Origin: Syntrophorhabdus sp.
GTDB lineage: Bacteria > Desulfobacterota > BSN033 > UBA1163
NCBI GenBank assembly: GCA_020724025.1
Contig: DYHU01000014.1
Span: 1 to 18,954 of the forward strand
Direction: 5' to 3'
DNA length: 18,954 nucleotides
Translations under genes and position numbers: made by a program
Notes under the pieces: generated by a model
What the model saw: only the letters and a program-made list of their open reading frames with translations
The model's database searches: none
Told to the model about the DNA's origin: nothing
Shown here: positions 14,049-18,954 of the stretch, piece by piece
Position numbering within the stretch: position 1 is the stretch's first letter
How the letters are laid out: every line of letters starts with the position of its first letter

Positions 14049-15434
14049 TTATGGAAAGATCTTTCCGGGGTTCAATATTCCATTTGGATCAAACAGTTGC
14101 TTGATCCTTTTCATCACCAGAAGACTCTCTCCATGCTCTTTCGGCATAAACTTCCGCTTTCCGATCCCTACCCCATGTTCACCGGTCGCTGTCCCTCCAA
14201 GGGATAGGGCATAGAAAACAAGCTCTTCATTTGTTTGATCCCTTCTTCTTACAAAATCAGGATCATCGAAGTTTCCAGCAATAATAAGGTGTATATTTCC
14301 ATCCCCAGCGTGACCAAGAATGTATCCCTTAATTTCATACTTTTCTATCGTCTCTCTTGCATACTGTACTATCCTCGGATAATGTGAAATAGGCACGGCC
14401 GTATCAATAATCATAAAAGAGAGACCCGGATTGTTTCTCTTGATAAATTCATAGGCCTGATGGCGAGCCTCCCACAATCGATTCCTTTCCTCCCGACCAA
14501 CACCCGCCTCAAAACCTGTCGAGTTGTTTGCCTCACAGACCCCTCTTGCCCTTTTTAAATCCTCTGCTAAACTCTCGTCACTTGCTCCTGTAAATTCGAG
14601 AAAGAGAGTCGGTGTCTCCTTAAGATTAAGATGGCCTTCCTGATTGATCACCTTGATCGTCTCTTTATCAAGAAGCTCCAAGGCCGCAGGTCCAAGTCCT
14701 GATCCCATAATCTCGTAAACCGATCTACTTGCATCCTCAACCGTGTTAAAACTTACAATCGCTGCACTAAACTCCTCAGGTATACCAAAAAGTCTAAGAG
14801 TGGCTTCAGTGATTACCCCTAATGTCCCTTCAGAGCCGACAAATAGACGAACAAGATCGTAGCCAGAAGAGCTTTTATGGGCAAAGGTTCCAGTTCGAAT
14901 GACCTCACCTGTTGAAAGAACAATCTCCAACTTCAAAACATTATCCCTTGTTGCCCCATATTTAACTGTTCTCACACCACTGGCATTATTTCCCACCATC
15001 CCCCCAATGGTCGCATTGGCTCCAGGATCGGGTGCAAAAAAAAGACCATATTGACTCAACACTTTATTCATGTCCTGATATTTCACCCCAGTTTGGACAT
15101 CCACCTGAAAGGCATCAGGTCTTATGGACAAAATCTGAACCATCTGCTGAAAATCAAGGACAATTCCTCTATACACAGGGAGTGGATTGTCTTCAACGCT
15201 CGTCCCAGCCCCCCACGGAGTAACCGGGATCAACCTTTCATTTGCCATCCTCACGATACGACTAACTTCTTCTGTCGTTTTAGGCCAAACAACAACATCT
15301 GGAAGGTATCCCTTACGATATGTTTCATCCACTGAATGGAGTTCTAAATATGATTGACCAGTGGAAACCCTATCTCCTCCCACCACCTCTTTTAAAAATG
15401 CCAGATCCTTTTCAGTAAAAGGATTAAAAACCAT
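14049..15434 (-). CDS. FAD-linked oxidase, glycolate oxidase GlcD / D-lactate dehydrogenase type
   Basis: 461-residue 2-hydroxyacid dehydrogenase of the FAD_binding_4 plus FAD-oxidase C family. FAD-binding stretches are WGAGTSVED (74-82), PDPGANATIGGMVGNNASG (135-153) and GSEGTLGVIT (200-209). The C-terminal metal/substrate motifs are GHAGDGNIH (374-382) and GEHGVGIGK (418-426), and the protein ends with the family phrase NPGKIFP. It would oxidise a D-2-hydroxyacid (glycolate, D-lactate or a longer one) to the 2-oxoacid, passing electrons to a quinone or partner protein. No GlcE or GlcF partner is next to it. GAGGAG precedes the ATG. It begins 13 bases after the 3-hydroxyacyl-CoA dehydrogenase on the same strand, so the two are likely co-transcribed. 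Confidence 0.9.
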   Translation of the reverse strand: MVFNPFTEKDLAFLKEVVGGDRVSTGQSYLELHSVDETYRKGYLPDVVVWPKTTEEVSRIVRMANERLIPVTPWGAGTSVEDNPLPVYRGIVLDFQQMVQILSIRPDAFQVDVQTGVKYQDMNKVLSQYGLFFAPDPGANATIGGMVGNNASGVRTVKYGATRDNVLKLEIVLSTGEVIRTGTFAHKSSSGYDLVRLFVGSEGTLGVITEATLRLFGIPEEFSAAIVSFNTVEDASRSVYEIMGSGLGPAALELLDKETIKVINQEGHLNLKETPTLFLEFTGASDESLAEDLKRARGVCEANNSTGFEAGVGREERNRLWEARHQAYEFIKRNNPGLSFMIIDTAVPISHYPRIVQYARETIEKYEIKGYILGHAGDGNIHLIIAGNFDDPDFVRRRDQTNEELVFYALSLGGTATGEHGVGIGKRKFMPKEHGESLLVMKRIKQLFDPNGILNPGKIFP

Positions 15435-15447
15435 CTTTTCTCCTCTT

Positions 15448-16392
15448 TTAATGATAGAAAAGCTTTAATAGCTTTAATAGCTTTTGATCTCGTTCCTTGA
15501 TCTTTCGTTTAATGGCAGCCTTGGAGTATTTATAAAAACCCTCACCGCTCTTCACCCCCAATTTTCCCTCTTCCACTAATCTTTTTAAAAAAGGCGGCGG
15601 CTCTTTTGAATCATCGAGCTTCGGAAAGAGATTCTCACAAATTCTTAAAAAAGTATCCAGGCCTCCAAAATCGCTGGTCTCAAGGGGGCCCAAGATTGGC
15701 AGACGAAATCCATAACCAGCCTTTACCACTAAATCAATATCTTCAGCCGAAGCTACTCCCATTTCCAAACAATGTAAAGCCTCGCGGTAGAGAGCAAACT
15801 GCAGACGATTGAAAAGGAACCCTGGCACCTCCTTAAGCAGCCGCACTGGCTTTTTACCCAATTTGAGCATCAAACGAAAAGTCAATTCGGTCGTTTCGTC
15901 AGAGGTTTTTTCTCCGCGAACAATTTCAACCACAGGTATGATATGGGGTGGATTGGCCCCATGAACAATGATTGTTTTATCAGGCCTTTTCGTCACTGAC
16001 CCAATTTCTGTTATGCTCAGGCCAGAAGTGTTGGAAGCGAGAATGGCATGAGGTGGTGCGAGACGATCCAGTTCTTCAAAGACCTTTTGCTTCACATCCA
16101 TAACTTCAAGAACGGCCTCCAAAATGAAATCTGCCCTGCTTGCCACTTCCTCCAGATCCATACTTGTTGTGATCCTCTTCAGGGTTGCTTTTTTCTCCTT
16201 TCTGGTGATCATCTTGTGCTCGATGAAGGTTTCAAGATTATTGGCAACCATCATGAAAGCCCTCTTTAAGATCGCCTCGTCAATATCATAAAGAAATACT
16301 GGATATCCTTTTTGAGCAAAAACCTGTGCAAATCCATGCCCCATTATTCCCGCACCGATTACGGCAATTCGCTTAATCTGACTTAACCTCAT
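15448..16392 (-). CDS. 3-hydroxyacyl-CoA dehydrogenase, NAD-dependent
   Basis: Beta-oxidation enzyme oxidising 3-hydroxyacyl-CoA to 3-ketoacyl-CoA, here as a stand-alone 314-residue protein. The NAD-binding motif GAGIMG is at 13-18. SNTS (120-123) and E156 in VVEIV are conserved. The catalytic His is H144, but the usual HFFNP/HWFNP reads HGANP (144-148). The C-terminal dimerisation domain contains GPLETSDFGGLD (235-246) and EEGKLGVKSGEGFY (274-287). I chose the start at 16392 (MRLSQ), which has AAGGAGA 6 bases upstream. A frame opening 45 bases earlier (16437) adds an unlikely leader. The last residues LLKLLK come from a 9-base tandem repeat. The family also includes lambda-crystallin/L-gulonate dehydrogenase relatives. 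Confidence 0.9.
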   Translation of the reverse strand: MRLSQIKRIAVIGAGIMGHGFAQVFAQKGYPVFLYDIDEAILKRAFMMVANNLETFIEHKMITRKEKKATLKRITTSMDLEEVASRADFILEAVLEVMDVKQKVFEELDRLAPPHAILASNTSGLSITEIGSVTKRPDKTIIVHGANPPHIIPVVEIVRGEKTSDETTELTFRLMLKLGKKPVRLLKEVPGFLFNRLQFALYREALHCLEMGVASAEDIDLVVKAGYGFRLPILGPLETSDFGGLDTFLRICENLFPKLDDSKEPPPFLKRLVEEGKLGVKSGEGFYKYSKAAIKRKIKERDQKLLKLLKLFYH

Positions 16393-16428
16393 ATCATGTC
16401 TCCTTTTTGTTTTAAATGGACATCTGAA

Positions 16429-16456
16429 ATTATACACTTTCTCAATAAAAGGTTAA
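16429..16456 (-). promoter_or_regulatory. candidate sigma70-type promoter for the hydroxyacyl-CoA dehydrogenase/oxidase pair
   Basis: Read on the minus strand: TTAACC (16456-16451, 4 of 6), 16-base spacer, perfect TATAAT (16434-16429). It lies 36 bases before the start at 16392. Confidence 0.45.
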
Positions 16457-16535
16457 ATCTTTTCTGAATCTCAAATGGTAAATATGTATTGGGCATCGAG
16501 GAATTCAGTCGCGGCTGTTCTCGAACCACATATAG

Positions 16536-16763
16536 AGCAATCCGAACCTGCGACATGTTGGAGACCTTTTTAAAGAAATTGACCGATCTATAGGACCTCT
16601 TGAAATTTTGAAGGAGAAAGTTAGAGAGGGGAAACTCGGAGTGAAGACCGTGGAGAGTTTCTTCCTAAACCCTGCGGAAAAATTGGAGGAAAAGATTAGG
16701 GAACGGGATCGTCAATTTCTTCAAAGGTTGAAATGTCTCTATCTCAGGAATTCTTTGAAATAG
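16536..16763 (+). pseudogene. 3' remnant of a second 3-hydroxyacyl-CoA dehydrogenase
   Basis: A 75-codon open frame without a start codon, on the opposite strand to its neighbours, ending at TAG (16761-16763). Its translation includes LKEKVREGKLGVKTVESFF and EKIRERDRQFLQRLK. These line up with LKRLVEEGKLGVKSGEGFY and KIKERDQKLLKLLK at the C-terminus of the intact dehydrogenase at 15448-16392, roughly 40% identical over about 60 residues by eye. Everything upstream of about residue 250 of the family (NAD domain, catalytic His) is missing. The GEGFY motif has decayed to VESFF. It cannot be a working enzyme. The upstream part of the parent gene was probably deleted or displaced. Confidence 0.75.
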
Positions 16764-16793
16764 GCTGATCCTCCTCACCTCTTGACCCCTTAA

Positions 16794-18431
16794 TCATCTT
16801 TTCTGCTTCCTCTCAATCTCCATCTTTCTCAAATCCTTCCGCATGATCTTCCCTGTCGCCGTTAAAGGAAGTTCTTTAACAAATTCGATCTCACGAGGGT
16901 ACTCGTGGGCGGCCAATCTCGTTTTGACAAAGTATTGAATATCCTCTTTCAGGGTAGGATCAGAGGTGATTTCCGGTTTTAACACGATAAAGGCTTTCAC
17001 GATCTCCCCTCTCACTTCGTCAGGGCTTCCAATAACAGCGGCCATGGCCACAGCAGGATGTTTGATTAAACAATCCTCGATCTCAGCGGGCCCTATTCGA
17101 TACCCCCCGCTTGTAATGACATCGTCTTTTCTCCCTACAAACCAGAAATATCCACCCTCATCCTTCTTTGCTAAATCTCCTGTGAGGCACCAATCTCCAA
17201 TAAATTTCTCTTGGGTTGCTTCTGGATTTCGCCAATAGCCTAAAAACATCACTGGATCGGGCCGCTGGATGGCCACCTCGCCGACCACTCCGGGGGGGAC
17301 GATGTTTCCTGGCTCATCTACGACCTCAACCCGATGACCTGGAATGGCCTTTCCCATAGAGCCTCGCCGGATCTCCATGATCTCTGAACAGTTACCCACG
17401 ACCAGGTTCGCCTCGGTCTGGCCATAGAATTCATTGATGATTAAACCCATCACCGTTCTCCCCCAATCGAGGAGTTCCTCTCCCAATGTCTCTCCACCAC
17501 ATCCAATTGTCCGCATCTTGTAATCGTAGCGGTTTTGTGGTTCTTTCACCTGACGCATCATCTTCAGGGCGGTTGGAGGCATGAAGGCATTTCGGATCCC
17601 ATATTTTGCAATAAAATGGAATGCCTGCTCGGGATCGAACTTTTTCGCTCGGTATGCCACGACAGGCACTCCATGATGCCAGCTTGGAAGAAGGACATCA
17701 ATGAGACCCCCGATCCATGCCCAATCTGCAGGAGTCCAGTAGAGGTCATCTTTTTTAGGGAAAAAATTGTGAAAGAATTCGACACCGGGCACATGCCCGA
17801 GGAGGACACGATGGGCATGGAGAGCCCCCTTGGGAGGACCGGTAGTGCCCGAAGTATAAATGATGAGGGCAGGATCATCTGCCCTTGTCCTGACGGGTTT
17901 AAGATACGGCGAACCTTTCTCAATAGATCCCCAGAAATCGATGATTCCTTTTTCTAACTCTCCTTTTGTCACGATCAAAATTTTTAATTGCGAAAGCCTT
18001 TCTCTAATTTCCAAGATTTTCTCAATGTTTGCATTATCCGTGATGATGGCCTTTGCCTCACTATTGGCCAACCGATATTCCAGGGCATCAGGTCCAAATA
18101 GGGTGAATAAGGGTATAGCAATCGCTCCGATTTTATATAAGGCAATATGGGAGATGGCGGTTTCAGGACATTGAGGTAAGAGGATACCTATCCGGTCTCC
18201 CTTTTTTATTCCATAAGCTTTAAGGGCATTTGCTAAACGGTTTGAAATCCTCTTTAGATCCCAAAAAGTATATTTCTCCACCCGTCCCTCTTCATCTTCA
18301 TAAATGAGAGCCAACCGATACCGTTCGTCTGCCCATTTATCGCAGACGTCCACACCAATGTTAAAGAACTTTGGAATTTTCCATTGAAAAGAGTGGTAAA
18401 CCTCCTCATACGTCTTTCCCTTTTTGAGCAT
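16794..18431 (-). CDS. AMP-forming acyl-CoA synthetase (acetyl-CoA/medium-chain synthetase-like)
   Basis: 545-residue ANL-superfamily ligase close to the ACSM/acetyl-CoA synthetase group. The phosphate loop YTSGTTGPPKG is at 192-202, YGQTE at 336-340, TGD at 417-419, and the hinge/core motif GRKDDVITSGGYRIGPAEIE at 433-452. The acylation Lys is K528 in LPLTATGKIMR. All catalytic motifs are intact. It makes an acyl-CoA from a short, medium or aromatic carboxylate, ATP and CoA. An AAGGAGAGG ribosome site precedes the ATG at 18431. It belongs to a different subgroup from the PaaK-like ligase at 9087 and faces the other way, with its own promoter. It may therefore serve a second substrate or a later step. 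Substrate not determinable here. Confidence 0.93.
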   Translation of the reverse strand: MLKKGKTYEEVYHSFQWKIPKFFNIGVDVCDKWADERYRLALIYEDEEGRVEKYTFWDLKRISNRLANALKAYGIKKGDRIGILLPQCPETAISHIALYKIGAIAIPLFTLFGPDALEYRLANSEAKAIITDNANIEKILEIRERLSQLKILIVTKGELEKGIIDFWGSIEKGSPYLKPVRTRADDPALIIYTSGTTGPPKGALHAHRVLLGHVPGVEFFHNFFPKKDDLYWTPADWAWIGGLIDVLLPSWHHGVPVVAYRAKKFDPEQAFHFIAKYGIRNAFMPPTALKMMRQVKEPQNRYDYKMRTIGCGGETLGEELLDWGRTVMGLIINEFYGQTEANLVVGNCSEIMEIRRGSMGKAIPGHRVEVVDEPGNIVPPGVVGEVAIQRPDPVMFLGYWRNPEATQEKFIGDWCLTGDLAKKDEGGYFWFVGRKDDVITSGGYRIGPAEIEDCLIKHPAVAMAAVIGSPDEVRGEIVKAFIVLKPEITSDPTLKEDIQYFVKTRLAAHEYPREIEFVKELPLTATGKIMRKDLRKMEIERKQKR

Positions 18432-18488
18432 AAAATCTATCCTCTCCTTGGGTTTTGATACCAGTTCTATTTATGAAAAATTTATTTG

Positions 18489-18517
18489 AAAATAACGATA
18501 GTTTATTATATTGTCAA
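18489..18517 (-). promoter_or_regulatory. candidate sigma70-type promoter for the acyl-CoA synthetase
   Basis: On the minus strand: perfect TTGACA (18517-18512), 17-base spacer, TATTTT (18494-18489, 4 of 6). It lies 57 bases before the start codon at 18431, in an AT-rich divergent region shared with the MaoC gene at 18581. Confidence 0.55.
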
Positions 18518-18580
18518 GCCTAATCTATTCTTCAATCACAATTGGCAAAAGTTGAAGGCTCAAGAAAGGAATTTAGCTTT

Positions 18581-18954
18581 ATGGCCGAAGGGAAATCTAT
18601 TCATGAACTGAAAGTCGGAGATACGGCCGAGATCTCTAAGGCGATTACAGAACAGGTGGTAAATGACTTCGCCAGGGTGATAGGAGACTTTAATCCCATC
18701 CACACAAACCAGGTCTATGCAGAAAAGACACTGTTCAAAGGAAAGATCGCCCACGGAGCGCTCTCGATCGGACTCTTTTCCACTGTCCTGGGAAATATTC
18801 TTCCGGGACATGGGACGATCTACCTCTCTCATGAGATCAAATTTCTTGCCCCGGTGAGAATCGGAGATACGATTACCGTCAGGGTGGAGGTCTCCGAGCT
18901 CATCCCTGAGAAGAACCGGGCAAAATTCAGAACGACCTGTATCAACCAGGACGG
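18581..18954 (+). CDS. MaoC-like (R)-enoyl-CoA hydratase, second copy, partial (runs off the window)
   Basis: The first 124 codons plus two bases of a hot-dog-fold hydratase closely related to 5963-6322, clearly over 70% identical by eye. The catalytic pair is D36 and H41 in GDFNPIH, followed by IAHGALSIGLFS (56-67). Here the codon after FRTT is TGT (Cys120), followed by INQDG, where the first copy has TGA. The ATG at 18581 has AAGGA about 11 bases upstream, and the leader resembles that of the first copy. It should hydrate trans-2-enoyl-CoA to (R)-3-hydroxyacyl-CoA. It diverges from the acyl-CoA synthetase with a 149-base shared upstream region. The 3' end lies beyond the window. Confidence 0.88.
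   Translation, partial: MAEGKSIHELKVGDTAEISKAITEQVVNDFARVIGDFNPIHTNQVYAEKTLFKGKIAHGALSIGLFSTVLGNILPGHGTIYLSHEIKFLAPVRIGDTITVRVEVSELIPEKNRAKFRTTCINQD

Noticed and set aside
15463..15485. Tandem 9-base repeat (AGCTTTAAT units) as a regulatory repeat
   Set aside because: It lies in the coding end of the 3-hydroxyacyl-CoA dehydrogenase and simply encodes LLK-LLK; only two to three units.
1..18954. CRISPR arrays, tRNA, rRNA, transposase or integrase genes
   Set aside because: Looked for on both strands; no regularly spaced direct repeats, tRNA-like cloverleaf with T-loop consensus, rRNA motifs or recombinase motifs were recognised.

Overview
The window reads as a stretch of chromosome from an anaerobic, acid-degrading bacterium, most likely a Desulfobacterota (former Deltaproteobacteria) lineage related to syntrophs or sulfate reducers. 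That placement is inference. It rests on the gene content: branched-chain-type ABC importer, TRAP importer, several acyl-CoA ligases, MaoC hydratases, 3-hydroxyacyl-CoA dehydrogenase and a two-subunit B12-dependent acyl-CoA mutase. It also rests on dispersed C-rich/G-rich hairpin repeats and AT-rich 'TCAAATG' repeats of a kind I associate with such genomes. No rRNA, tRNA, CRISPR array, transposase or integrase was recognised.

Layout. (1) 90-5896, + strand: an extended SDR epimerase/dehydratase, then a complete Liv-type ABC importer (binding protein, two permeases, two ATPases). Two short repeats sit in the gaps between these genes. (2) 5963-6715, + strand: a MaoC-type hydratase whose last part is cut by an in-frame TGA at a position that is Cys in its second copy, then a 5' fragment of a CoA-transferase alpha subunit. 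This looks like a decaying or rearranged junction. (3) 6804-10493, + strand: large and small subunits of a divergent adenosylcobalamin-dependent acyl-CoA mutase followed by a phenylacetate-CoA-ligase-like enzyme. (4) 10769-13949, + strand: a TRAP importer (dctP, dctQ, dctM). dctQ has no ATG, GTG or TTG at its expected start but has an ATC exactly where a strong Shine-Dalgarno predicts one, and three hairpins separate dctP from dctQ. (5) 14049-18431, - strand: an acyl-CoA synthetase, then a 3-hydroxyacyl-CoA dehydrogenase and a GlcD/DLD-type FAD oxidase as a pair, with a + strand 3' remnant of another 3-hydroxyacyl-CoA dehydrogenase between them. (6) 18581 to the end, + strand: a second, uninterrupted MaoC copy that runs off the window.

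How it may work together (inference). A carboxylic acid is imported by the TRAP system, activated to its CoA thioester by the PaaK-like ligase, and rearranged by the B12 mutase. The MaoC hydratase, 3-hydroxyacyl-CoA dehydrogenase, second ligase and 2-hydroxyacid-type oxidase could carry out beta-oxidation-like steps on this or related substrates. The mutase differs from methylmalonyl-, isobutyryl- and 2-hydroxyisobutyryl-CoA mutases at several substrate-pocket positions, including the near-universal GYH His, which is Asn here. I therefore consider mutase plus ligase plus TRAP the best candidate for an undescribed pathway in this window. Its substrate cannot be read from sequence alone.
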